This document shows positions 7,961 through 13,605 of a DNA stretch of 13,605 bases, one piece after another. Within the stretch, counting starts at the first letter, position 1. The number at the start of each line of letters is the position of its first letter. The notes beneath the pieces were generated by a model, which saw nothing but the letters and a program-made list of their open reading frames with translations, did not search any database and was not told where the DNA came from. The DNA comes from an uncultured Eubacteriales bacterium (GTDB lineage Bacteria > Bacillota > Clostridia > Monoglobales > Monoglobaceae): contig CATWQA010000051.1 in assembly GCA_958352815.1 (NCBI GenBank), positions 1-13,605 on the forward strand, in the 5' to 3' direction. The translations under genes and the position numbers were made by a program.

Positions 7961-9238
7961 TCAATTCTGCTTTGATAATCTGTCGTACACCTCAAAGAAA
8001 TCGGGGTACGACTTCTTAACCGCCTCATTGGCTCCTATAATCTCAATCTCGCCCTCGGAACGGCAGGCGGCAATCGCTATTGCCATTGCTATACGGTGGT
8101 CGTTCCATGCGGAGCACACGTTGCCGTCTATGAGCTCACGGCCGTTTATAACAAGACCGTCCCTCTCCTCTCTTATGTCAATTCCCAATCGGGAAAGCTC
8201 CGAGGAAGTGGATTTCAGCCTGTCGCTCTCTTTTAGCCGCAGCCTGCCCGCATTGATAATCCTGCTCTCTCCGTTTAGGAATGAGCACAGCACCGCCGCT
8301 ATGGGTACCAGATCGGGAATATGCTTTGCGTCAATTGTGATGCCGTGCATAACGGCTGTCTTTTTAGCCATAATACCGCCGTTGGGTCCCTTAACTATTC
8401 TGGCTCCCGCATCCTTAATTATGTCAAGAATTGCCCTGTCGCCCTGGAGGCTTTTGGGGTTCAGGTTCATGCACTCAACATTACAGCCGATTGCGTCCGC
8501 AACCAGAAAGAATGCAGCCTGGGAATAGTCCGCCTCAACCTTAAACTCGCCGCAGCTCTTGTACTTCTGCCCGCCTTTAATCCTGAACAGCTTATACTTA
8601 TAGTTGGAAATCTCTATGCCGAATTTTGAAAGTATATCAATCGTCAAGTCCACATAACCCTTGGACTCAAGCTCTCCCGAGATTAATATCTCACTGTCCC
8701 CTTTGAGCATAGGCAGAGCAAAAAGAAGCCCGGTTATAAACTGGGAACTCACGTTTCCCGCAAGACTGTAGCTTCCGCTGGTTAAGGTTCCGTCAAGAAT
8801 TATGTAATCATCCCCGACTTCAAACCTGATTCCCTTTTCTCTGAATATATTAAAGTACGGCGTTTGCGGCCTTTGCATAAGTCGCCCATGCCCCACAAAC
8901 TTAACGGGGACGCCCTTGCCCAGAGCAAGAGGCATTAAAAACCTCAATGTTGAGCCGCTCTCTCCGCAGTCAAGATTAATTGTATTCTTAACCCTATAGG
9001 TCTTTTTTGCCGATACATTGACGGTCATGCTTTTTGTGTTCACCATACACTTTGCGCCCAGAGCACGCATACACTGCACGGTCGCCTTTATGTCATTGGA
9101 CATAACCACATTTTCAATAGTACATTCCTCACCGCTGAGCGCTGCAGCAATTATAGCCCTATGGGTTACGCTTTTCGATGGGGGAACCGAAACAATTCCC
9201 TTTAGCATACTCGGTTGAATTTTTTTGATGTCTTCCAT
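7961..9238 (-). CDS. aroA: EPSP synthase (3-phosphoshikimate 1-carboxyvinyltransferase)
   Basis: A 425-residue enzyme joining shikimate-3-phosphate and PEP to give EPSP. Family elements: PPSKSVTHRAII (19-30) with Lys22 and Arg27 for PEP and S3P binding, the GESGSTLRFL loop (92-101), GRLMQRPQ (118-125), NVSSQFITG (162-170), ADYSQAAF, IPDLVPIAAVL with the catalytic Asp, KESDRL and WNDHRIAMA near the C-terminus. The second loop reads GESGSTLRF where the glyphosate-sensitive E. coli type has GNAGTAMRP, so it is not a canonical class I sequence. ATG 9238 has GGAGG 6 nt upstream; the gene follows aroB by 22 nt and precedes aroC by 16 nt. Confidence 0.97.
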   Translation of the reverse strand: MEDIKKIQPSMLKGIVSVPPSKSVTHRAIIAAALSGEECTIENVVMSNDIKATVQCMRALGAKCMVNTKSMTVNVSAKKTYRVKNTINLDCGESGSTLRFLMPLALGKGVPVKFVGHGRLMQRPQTPYFNIFREKGIRFEVGDDYIILDGTLTSGSYSLAGNVSSQFITGLLFALPMLKGDSEILISGELESKGYVDLTIDILSKFGIEISNYKYKLFRIKGGQKYKSCGEFKVEADYSQAAFFLVADAIGCNVECMNLNPKSLQGDRAILDIIKDAGARIVKGPNGGIMAKKTAVMHGITIDAKHIPDLVPIAAVLCSFLNGESRIINAGRLRLKESDRLKSTSSELSRLGIDIREERDGLVINGRELIDGNVCSAWNDHRIAMAIAIAACRSEGEIEIIGANEAVKKSYPDFFEVYDRLSKQN

Positions 9239-9260
9239 TTTCAGCCTCCAAATCTATGTT

Positions 9261-10319
9261 CTATGTCAAATCAGTCAGCTCTGTCTTTGCAAGCTTCTTA
9301 ATCAGCACGTCTCCTATTTCGTTTAAAAGAATAAGATTGATTTTGCTGCCCTCGCCTTTTTTATCCACAGAGACAGCCTCTGCCAGCTCATTCTTGCTTA
9401 TCTCAACATCGGTGGGAAGATTATACTGCTTTAATATCTTCACCATTCTGTCGGCGGTGCCTATGGGCGTTAAGCCCATTTTCTCCCCGTATTCGCACGC
9501 CATACGCATACCAACCCCCACAGCCTCGCCGTGGGTATAGGTTTCGTAGTGATACTGCTTCTCGATAGCGTGGCCGAAGGTGTGCCCGAAGTTCAAAATC
9601 ATTCTGCCGCCGGTGTCAAACTCATCCTCTTCAACAACCTGTCTTTTTATATTACAACAATTATATATTATTCTGTCAATATTTGCAAACAATTCTTTTT
9701 CGGATTTTATACTTTCAAGCAATTCAAACAGGTTTTTATCTTTAATCGCGCCGTATTTAATCACTTCTGCCATACCGTCGCTTAAAACTCTGGAGGTTAG
9801 GGTCTTTAAGCAGTCGGTGTCGATTATAACCATTTTGGGCTGGTTAAAGGCTCCCACAAGATTTTTGCCTCTGGGCAGGTCAACCGCCACCTTGCCACCA
9901 ACGCTGGAATCAACCTGTGCCAGCAGCGTGGTGGGGATTTGAACATAGGGTATTCCCCGCAAGAGGCTTGCCGCTGCGTAACCCGTAAGGTCTCCCACAA
10001 CGCCGCCGCCCAGGGCGATAATAAGATCCGTCCTTGTCAGCCCAAACTCAAGCATTTCGTTATACAGCTTTACCAGCATCTCTACGGACTTGCTCTTCTC
10101 CCCTGCAGGAACGGTGATGATGCAGGTCTTAAACCCCGAATTATTTAGGCTGCTCAAAACCCGCTCTCCGTACAGAGGACCCACGTTTGAATCGGTAACC
10201 ACAGCTATTTTCTCACCGGAAAAGATTTCCTTTATATATTCGCCGGTGTTCTTTAAAATATCCCTGTCTATAAAAATGTTATACTCTTTTCCCGGTATAT
10301 TAACTCTCAATTTTTCCAT
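9261..10319 (-). CDS. aroB: 3-dehydroquinate synthase
   Basis: A 352-residue NAD- and metal-dependent enzyme cyclising DAHP to 3-dehydroquinate, second step of the shikimate pathway. The nucleotide site is ALGGGVVGDLTG (102-113). IPTTLLAQVDSSVGGKVAV (128-146) and GKNLVGAF carry substrate contacts. The metal ligands are expected at Glu185 (MAEVIKYG), His246 in NFGHTFGHAIE and His263 in THGEAV, by comparison with the characterised family. Length is normal. ATG 10319 overlaps the end of tyrA by 13 nt and has GGAG about eight nt upstream inside tyrA, indicating translational coupling. The dehydroquinate made here needs a dehydratase (aroD/aroQ) that is not in the window. Confidence 0.97.
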   Translation of the reverse strand: MEKLRVNIPGKEYNIFIDRDILKNTGEYIKEIFSGEKIAVVTDSNVGPLYGERVLSSLNNSGFKTCIITVPAGEKSKSVEMLVKLYNEMLEFGLTRTDLIIALGGGVVGDLTGYAAASLLRGIPYVQIPTTLLAQVDSSVGGKVAVDLPRGKNLVGAFNQPKMVIIDTDCLKTLTSRVLSDGMAEVIKYGAIKDKNLFELLESIKSEKELFANIDRIIYNCCNIKRQVVEEDEFDTGGRMILNFGHTFGHAIEKQYHYETYTHGEAVGVGMRMACEYGEKMGLTPIGTADRMVKILKQYNLPTDVEISKNELAEAVSVDKKGEGSKINLILLNEIGDVLIKKLAKTELTDLT

Positions 10320-11179
10320 TGTTCCGGCTCCTTTCCCTGCATGGTGATTTTATTCTCGCAGACGGTTTCAAGCAGCTTGTAAAGCCCGTCTCTGTCGGCT
10401 TTGTCTATGCTGTCTCTGAATTTGCTCAAATTCTCGGTGAGCCTGTCTATCTCTTTCACCACATTTTCGCGGTTGGAAATAAAAAGCTCGCTCCAAAGGG
10501 TTGGATTAATCCTTGCAATCCTCGTGCAGTCGCGGAAGGCTCCCGCCGTGTACGCCCTGTTCATATCCTCGGGATAGGTGAGGCATAATGCCGAGGCGGA
10601 GATATGCATAAGATCGCTTGTGTACGCTATAACCCCGTCGTGCTCCTCAGGGCTTGCCACGGCAATCCTTGTGGAACCTATATATTTTGCAACTTCACGA
10701 ACAAGGCTGACGCTGCTTTCCTTTGACCCGCTAACCGGGGTTATAATATATCCGCTCATCCAGAAAAGCTCGGATGAAGCGTTGGCAAAGCCGTCAACCT
10801 CCTTGCCTGCCATTGGGTGACCGCCCACATAGTCAACCCCCTCCGGAAGCACGCGGCAAATATTCTCCGCAACCTCAGTCTTAACTCCGCACACATCGGT
10901 TATAACAGAACCCTTTTTGAATTTTTCGGCGTTTTCCTCTATCAGCCTGTGTATGCTATCGGGATAGGTGCAAAAGATTATCAAATCGGAATTTTCGATT
11001 GCCTCCCCCGCATTTTCGTACGCTGCGGCAACCGCCCCGTTTTTGACAGCCATCGCCCTTGTCTCCGGATTAATGTCGCAGCCCACAATCTCCGCTTTTC
11101 TGTATCCCTTTAAGGCGTACGCCATTGAGCCCCCGATAAGTCCCAAGCCTATAACCGCCACTTTAAAATCACTTTCCAT
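10307..11179 (-). CDS. tyrA: Prephenate dehydrogenase
   Basis: A 290-residue TyrA-type enzyme that oxidatively decarboxylates prephenate to 4-hydroxyphenylpyruvate, committing flux to tyrosine. The N-terminal Rossmann fold begins FKVAVIGLGLIGGSMAYAL with the GxGxxG loop at 11-16 and the acidic Asp35 that favours NAD. The catalytic region shows GGHPMAGKE (119-127, His121) and SDLMHISASAL (188-198, His192). No C-terminal ACT domain is present, so allosteric control by Tyr through that domain is not expected. Start: ATG 11179 has GGAG 7 nt upstream that overlaps the aroF stop codon (TAGGAG). A TTG nine codons further out would overlap aroF but lacks a site. The 3' end overlaps aroB. Arogenate as substrate cannot be excluded from sequence. 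Confidence 0.95.
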   Translation of the reverse strand: MESDFKVAVIGLGLIGGSMAYALKGYRKAEIVGCDINPETRAMAVKNGAVAAAYENAGEAIENSDLIIFCTYPDSIHRLIEENAEKFKKGSVITDVCGVKTEVAENICRVLPEGVDYVGGHPMAGKEVDGFANASSELFWMSGYIITPVSGSKESSVSLVREVAKYIGSTRIAVASPEEHDGVIAYTSDLMHISASALCLTYPEDMNRAYTAGAFRDCTRIARINPTLWSELFISNRENVVKEIDRLTENLSKFRDSIDKADRDGLYKLLETVCENKITMQGKEPEQWKN

Positions 11180-11189
11180 CGCTCTGCTC

Positions 11190-12206
11190 CTATAACTTCC
11201 TGTCAACGTTTGCGCCCATTGCCCGCATTTTGTTCATGAGAGCATTAAACTGGTTTTCATTTAGAGATTGTGCGCCGTCGCACCATGCCTTTTCGGGGCA
11301 GTTGTGCACCTCAATAATAAGTCCGTCTGCTCCCACGGCCATTGCCGCCAAAGACAAGGGCTCTACCATCCAGCTCATTCCCGCAGAATGGGACGGGTCA
11401 ACAATAACAGGAAGATGGCTCAGTCTCTTAACCGCCGGAATTGCACTGATGTCAAGAGTGTTTCTGGTGTATGTCTCAAAGGTTCTGATACCTCTTTCGC
11501 ACAGGATTACGTTGGGGTTGCCCGACGCCAAAATATACTCGGCGGACATGAGCCACTCCTCTATTGTAGCCGACAGACCGCGCTTTAACAAAATGGGCTT
11601 CTTTGTCTTGCCCAGCTCCTTAAGCAGGTCAAAGTTCTGCATATTCCTTGCGCCCACCTGAATTACGTCAACGTCTCTATCAAAAATCTCAACCATCTTT
11701 GGAGACATAATCTCGGTCACTATGGGCAGACCTGTCTTTTCCTTTGCTTCTTTGAGCAGGTTTAATCCCTCAAGCTCCAAGCCCTGGAACGAATAAGGAG
11801 AAGTTCTGGGCTTAAAAGCTCCGCCCCGCAGCAGCTTAGCTCCGCTTTTCTTCACGCTTTCCGCAACACCCACAATCTGGTCTCTGGTTTCAACGCTGCA
11901 GGGGCCCGCTATAACAGTAAATTCGCCTTCGGCTCCGATTTCAGCCTCCCCAACCTTTACCACAGTGGATTCGGGGTGGAACTTGCGGCTCGCCTTTTTA
12001 AAAGGCTCCGCAATACGCATTACTCTGTCAACATGCACGTTGAGCATTAATGTATCGGGATCAATCTTACTGGTGTCTCCCAGCAGACCCAGAACCGTGC
12101 AGTCCACACCTCTGTTGGTCATAACGTCAAGACCCATATCCTTAATGTAGGATATCATCTTGTTAATATCTTCCTCGCTTGTTTTCGGTTTTAAAATTAC
12201 TACCAT
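11190..12206 (-). CDS. aroF: 3-deoxy-D-arabino-heptulosonate-7-phosphate (DAHP) synthase, type I-beta with N-terminal regulatory domain
   Basis: First enzyme of the shikimate pathway, condensing PEP with erythrose-4-phosphate. The 338 residues comprise a ferredoxin-like domain (about 1-65), the architecture of Thermotoga maritima DAHP synthase in which it mediates feedback inhibition by Tyr/Phe, and a TIM barrel with AGPCSVET (100-107), RGGAFKPRTSPYSFQG (127-142), VGARNMQNFDLL, ILLKRG, CERGIRTFE and VDPSHSAG (269-276). By alignment with that family, metal ligands should be Cys103, His273, Glu299 and Asp310; all are present. ATG 12206 has GGAGG 9 nt upstream. A longer in-frame version starting at 12257 would begin inside the leader terminator and is rejected. 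As first structural gene after the attenuator, its transcription, and that of the six genes behind it, is expected to depend on leader read-through. Confidence 0.97.
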   Translation of the reverse strand: MVVILKPKTSEEDINKMISYIKDMGLDVMTNRGVDCTVLGLLGDTSKIDPDTLMLNVHVDRVMRIAEPFKKASRKFHPESTVVKVGEAEIGAEGEFTVIAGPCSVETRDQIVGVAESVKKSGAKLLRGGAFKPRTSPYSFQGLELEGLNLLKEAKEKTGLPIVTEIMSPKMVEIFDRDVDVIQVGARNMQNFDLLKELGKTKKPILLKRGLSATIEEWLMSAEYILASGNPNVILCERGIRTFETYTRNTLDISAIPAVKRLSHLPVIVDPSHSAGMSWMVEPLSLAAMAVGADGLIIEVHNCPEKAWCDGAQSLNENQFNALMNKMRAMGANVDRKL

Positions 12207-12215
12207 GTTATGTTT

Positions 12216-12220
12216 CCTCC
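12216..12220 (-). promoter_or_regulatory. Ribosome binding site of aroF
   Basis: GGAGG on the minus strand, 9 nt upstream of ATG 12206. It lies outside the leader hairpin, which argues for control by transcription termination rather than by masking this site, and it fixes the aroF start. Confidence 0.85.
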
Positions 12221-12231
12221 GGTTGATTATA

Positions 12232-12269
12232 ATAATAAAATAAAAAGGATGAGCCAAAAGCCCACCCTT
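12232..12269 (-). terminator. Attenuator terminator of the aro operon leader
   Basis: Minus strand: AAGGGTGGGC (12269-12260), loop TTTTG, GCTCATCCTT (12254-12245). It forms a 10-bp stem with two G-U pairs and runs into TTTATTTTATT. It sits between the leader peptide stop and aroF. Its 5' arm shares GGGCTTTT (12263-12256) with an alternative pairing to AAAAGCCC at 12322-12315, so the terminator can be prevented. No coding gene ends just upstream except the leader peptide, which marks it as an attenuator rather than an end-of-gene terminator. Confidence 0.85.
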
Positions 12270-12322
12270 GAATAATTTTCAAAGTATAGCTGTTCTATGA
12301 ACAAGAACACAAACGGGCTTTT
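12256..12322 (-). promoter_or_regulatory. Predicted antiterminator pairing of the aro leader
   Basis: AAAAGCCC (12322-12315, within leader codons 36-39) is the exact complement of GGGCTTTT (12263-12256), the terminator 5' arm and loop. This 8-bp helix and the terminator are mutually exclusive. AAAAGCC can also pair back onto the control-codon region: GGTTATTTTTGG (codons 28-31) against AAGAAAAGCC imperfectly, or GCTTTT at 12365-12360. That would free the terminator when the block is not occupied by a ribosome. Pairings were read by eye; no folding energy was computed. Confidence 0.65.
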
Positions 12323-12429
12323 CTTATATTGCTGCACCAAAAATAACCAAAGCTAAAGTAAAAGCTCTGGCTAAAGTAAAAGAAATATTCGGTTGCTTCG
12401 TTAATAATTCTGTGCAACAAACCACTCAT
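12295..12429 (-). CDS. Aromatic-rich leader peptide of the aro operon attenuator (44 aa)
   Basis: A complete 44-codon frame with ATG at 12429-12427 and TAG at 12297-12295. GGAG (12440-12437) lies 7 nt upstream, an ideal ribosome binding site. Residues 15-31 read YFFYFSQSFYFSFGYFW: 7 Phe, 4 Tyr and 1 Trp in 17 residues, followed by a basic, Cys/Ser-rich tail ending LCSCS. It lies about 60 nt after a strong promoter and 26 nt before an intrinsic terminator, upstream of the operon making Phe and Tyr. By analogy with the enterobacterial pheA, pheST and trp leaders, its translation rather than its product is expected to matter. Ribosomes stalling for lack of charged tRNA(Phe), tRNA(Tyr) or tRNA(Trp) would let the antiterminator form. 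An in-frame 18-bp duplication doubles the FYFS unit. Codons for Phe are mostly TTT. A cytoplasmic or membrane function of the peptide itself is not excluded but unneeded. Confidence 0.88.
   Translation of the reverse strand: MSGLLHRIINEATEYFFYFSQSFYFSFGYFWCSNIRKARLCSCS
12346..12381 (-). repeat. In-frame 18-bp tandem repeat in the leader control region
   Basis: Two consecutive 18-nt units (12381-12364 and 12363-12346) share the 12 bases coding for FYFS. Including the base before each unit, a 13-mer CTTTTACTTTAGC occurs at 12382-12370 and 12364-12352. The second halves differ (CAGAGC versus TTTGGT). The repeat keeps frame and adds aromatic codons. Confidence 0.85.
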
Positions 12430-12493
12430 TCTTCTTCTCCATAACAGCTGATAAATTATTGCGTAAATCAAACTCTAACGCACTCACACGTAG

Positions 12494-12522
12494 ATTATAC
12501 TACATAATTTCAGATTATGCAA
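12494..12522 (-). promoter_or_regulatory. Sigma-A promoter of the aro operon
   Basis: Minus strand: TTGCAT (12522-12517), a 17-nt spacer and a consensus TATAAT (12499-12494). Transcription should start near 12487, about 58 nt before the leader peptide ATG and about 281 nt before the aroF ATG. No operator-like palindrome overlaps it that I can see. The A/T-rich tract just upstream (about 12523-12545) could act as an UP element. Confidence 0.9.
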
Positions 12523-12549
12523 GTACTTTTTTAAAATTTTTCCGATTTT

Positions 12550-12586
12550 CTTTAAGCACGGGCGCAAAATACGCCCATGCTTAAAG
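12550..12586 (-). terminator. Strong hairpin after the fumarase gene, terminator-like but without a T-tract
   Basis: CTTTAAGCATGGGCG (12586-12572) and CGCCCGTGCTTAAAG (12564-12550) form a 15-bp stem with one G-U pair and a 7-nt loop, 8 nt after the fumarase stop. The minus-strand downstream sequence is AAAATCGG, not a T-run; the plus-strand flank TTTAAAAAC is also weak. It probably ends or stabilises the fumarase transcript and insulates the aro promoter, but intrinsic termination is uncertain. Confidence 0.55.
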
Positions 12587-12594
12587 TTTAAAAA

Positions 12595-13437
12595 CTAAAT
12601 TGTTTTTGAAAGGTGACGAGTTACGTGACAGTTAATATTGACGGCACAGGGCATTCCCGCAATATGGGTGGGGAATGTCTCCACATTAACGCCGAGAGCC
12701 GTTGTAACACCGCCGAAGCCCTGAGGGCCTATGTCCAGCTTGTTTATTTTTTCAAGGAGAACCTCCTCAAGGTCACTGTAATACGGGTCGGGGTTTTTGC
12801 TGTCAACATCCCTCAACAGGGCTGACTTTGCAAGGTACGCCGCCTTTTCAAAAGTGCCGCCGATGCCCACGCCCACAACTATGGGCGGGCAGGGGTTGCT
12901 GCCTGCGTTTTTAACCGTGTTCACAACAAAGTCGATTATGCCTTCAATACCCTCTGAGGGCTTGAGCATTTTTATGGCGCTCATGTTCTCGCTGCCAAAG
13001 CCCTTGGGGGCTATGGTGATTTCAATTTCCTCGCCGTCCACTATCTCAGCGTGGATTACGGCGGGGGTGTTATCCCCTGTGTTCCCTCTGCGAATCGGGT
13101 CGGCAACAACAGACTTTCTCAGGTATCCCTTTTGGTAACCTCGCCTTACGCCCTCGTTAATCGCCTGATTAAAGGAACCGTTCACAACGTGAACATCCTG
13201 CCCCAGCTTTATAAAGAACACCGCCATTCCCGTGTCCTGACATATGGGCACTGTGTTCTCTGCGGCAATGTCCGCATTTTTCAGAATGTTTCCCAGAACA
13301 TCCTTGGCAAGCTCAGACTTTTCGGCGTTATAGCCCGTCTCCAGAGCCGCTCTCACGTCACCGTTTAAGAAGCAATTGGCGTCAATGCACATCTGCTCAA
13401 CAGCTTCAGTAATTATTCTTGCATCAATTTCTCTCAT
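12595..13437 (-). CDS. Class I fumarate hydratase alpha subunit (or L-tartrate dehydratase alpha)
   Basis: A 280-residue protein matching the alpha (N-terminal) half of iron-sulfur class I fumarases and the related TtdA. With a beta subunit of about 185 residues these interconvert fumarate and malate, or dehydrate tartrate. The three cysteines expected to hold the [4Fe-4S] cluster are in ICQDTG (Cys66), NPCPP (Cys183) and NINCHV (Cys270). Other family blocks are LRKSVVADPIRRGNTGDNTPA (107-126), IAPKGFGSENMS (142-153) and GVGIGGTFEKA (189-199). ATG 13437 has GGAG 7 nt upstream. It lies 14 nt after the preceding membrane-protein gene. The usual beta-subunit gene is not downstream; a hairpin and the aro promoter follow instead. 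Fumarase and tartrate dehydratase cannot be told apart from this subunit alone, so I leave the symbol empty. Confidence 0.93.
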   Translation of the reverse strand: MREIDARIITEAVEQMCIDANCFLNGDVRAALETGYNAEKSELAKDVLGNILKNADIAAENTVPICQDTGMAVFFIKLGQDVHVVNGSFNQAINEGVRRGYQKGYLRKSVVADPIRRGNTGDNTPAVIHAEIVDGEEIEITIAPKGFGSENMSAIKMLKPSEGIEGIIDFVVNTVKNAGSNPCPPIVVGVGIGGTFEKAAYLAKSALLRDVDSKNPDPYYSDLEEVLLEKINKLDIGPQGFGGVTTALGVNVETFPTHIAGMPCAVNINCHVTRHLSKTI

Positions 13438-13451
13438 AGCTCTTCTCCCGA

Positions 13452-13605
13452 TTAGTTGCCTCTGTTATGGAATACCCATGTATTAAACCACTTCAGCCAA
13501 ATATTTGAATAATCCTTTGTCACGGTTGTTGCGGACAGCACAGGATAAAATCCCGCAAACAGCAATCCGCACAGAACCACGAACCAGTTGGAAATGTGTC
13601 TGAAC
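13452..13605 (-). CDS. C-terminal fragment of a membrane glycosyltransferase, PMT/GT39-like (5' end beyond window)
   Basis: The final 50 codons of a gene entering from the right edge and ending TAA at 13454-13452. The fragment has one hydrophobic segment (about residues 7-23, WFVVLCGLLFAGFYPVL) followed by a polar stretch and LKWFNTWVF near the end. The pattern FYPVLS, a Tyr-containing spacer, then LKWF-x-x-W-V-F resembles the C-terminal membrane domain of bacterial protein-O-mannosyltransferase-like (PMT, phospholipid-carrier-dependent) enzymes, which transfer sugars outside the membrane. Too little is present to name the enzyme. The stop lies 14 nt before the fumarase ATG, so the two could share a transcript. 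The identification rests on one short motif and is tentative; the reading frame itself is well supported by its position and hydropathy. Confidence 0.6.
   Translation of the reverse strand, partial: FRHISNWFVVLCGLLFAGFYPVLSATTVTKDYSNIWLKWFNTWVFHNRGN

Noticed and set aside
12207..12257. A 17-codon upstream extension of aroF starting at ATG 12257
   Set aside because: It would start inside the leader terminator hairpin, has no ribosome binding site, and adds residues absent from the type I-beta DAHP synthase N-terminus. ATG 12206 has GGAGG at 9 nt.
12400..12443. An alternative 13-codon leader frame starting at the ATG inside the GGAG site (MEKKNEWFVAQNY)
   Set aside because: It contains W, F and Y but has no ribosome binding site of its own, and its start overlaps the one used by the 44-codon frame.
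12245..12487. A T-box riboswitch upstream of aroF, suggested by AAGGGTGG in the terminator arm
   Set aside because: The ACCGCG half of the T-box sequence is missing, the base after UGG would be G, which does not suit the usual discriminator of tRNA(Phe) or tRNA(Tyr), and no stem I with a specifier loop is visible. The leader reading frame explains the region better.
1..13605. CRISPR arrays, insertion sequences, phage genes, tRNAs or rRNAs
   Set aside because: I saw no spaced repeats, transposase-like frames, inverted terminal repeats or structural RNA signatures; the region is ordinary chromosomal housekeeping apart from the aro leader.

Overview
The window looks like a chromosomal segment of a Clostridia-type Firmicute, probably an anaerobic, gut- or rumen-like lineage. 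The signs are strong GGAGG ribosome binding sites, TTG start codons, near-consensus sigma-A promoters, T-tract terminators, a two-subunit-type class I fumarase, and a DAHP synthase with an N-terminal regulatory domain. Every gene I can support is on the minus strand, so transcription runs from high to low coordinates. Nothing suggests a phage, insertion sequence, CRISPR array, tRNA or rRNA. This is a family-level inference; no marker here fixes the species.

Right end (13605 to 12550): the last 50 residues of a membrane protein that resembles the C-terminus of a PMT/GT39-type glycosyltransferase, then a class I fumarate hydratase alpha subunit without its usual beta-subunit partner downstream, then a strong 15-bp hairpin.

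Centre (12522 to 5161): an aromatic amino acid operon, aroF-tyrA-aroB-aroA-aroC-pheA-aroK. It is tightly packed, with overlaps or gaps of at most 24 nt. It supplies DAHP synthase, five further shikimate-pathway steps to chorismate, and the Phe and Tyr branch enzymes. aroD/aroQ and aroE are absent. It begins with a TTGCAT-N17-TATAAT promoter. Its roughly 280-nt leader encodes a 44-residue peptide that is easy to miss because of its size. Twelve of 17 consecutive residues are aromatic (7 Phe, 4 Tyr, 1 Trp). An intrinsic terminator follows, and its 5' arm can instead pair with an AAAAGCCC segment inside the leader reading frame. This is the architecture of a ribosome-mediated transcription attenuator sensing aromatic aminoacyl-tRNA. 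It is the most interesting element here, because Firmicutes usually control such operons by T-box, TRAP or repressor.

Left part (5140 to 1): valS has its own extended -10 promoter and a short leader without a T-box, and ends at an 11-bp terminator. Past that terminator lie a DUF1015 gene, a YbaK/EbsC-type aminoacyl-tRNA deacylase gene and a truncated lipoprotein gene, spaced by 2 nt each. No promoter of their own is visible.
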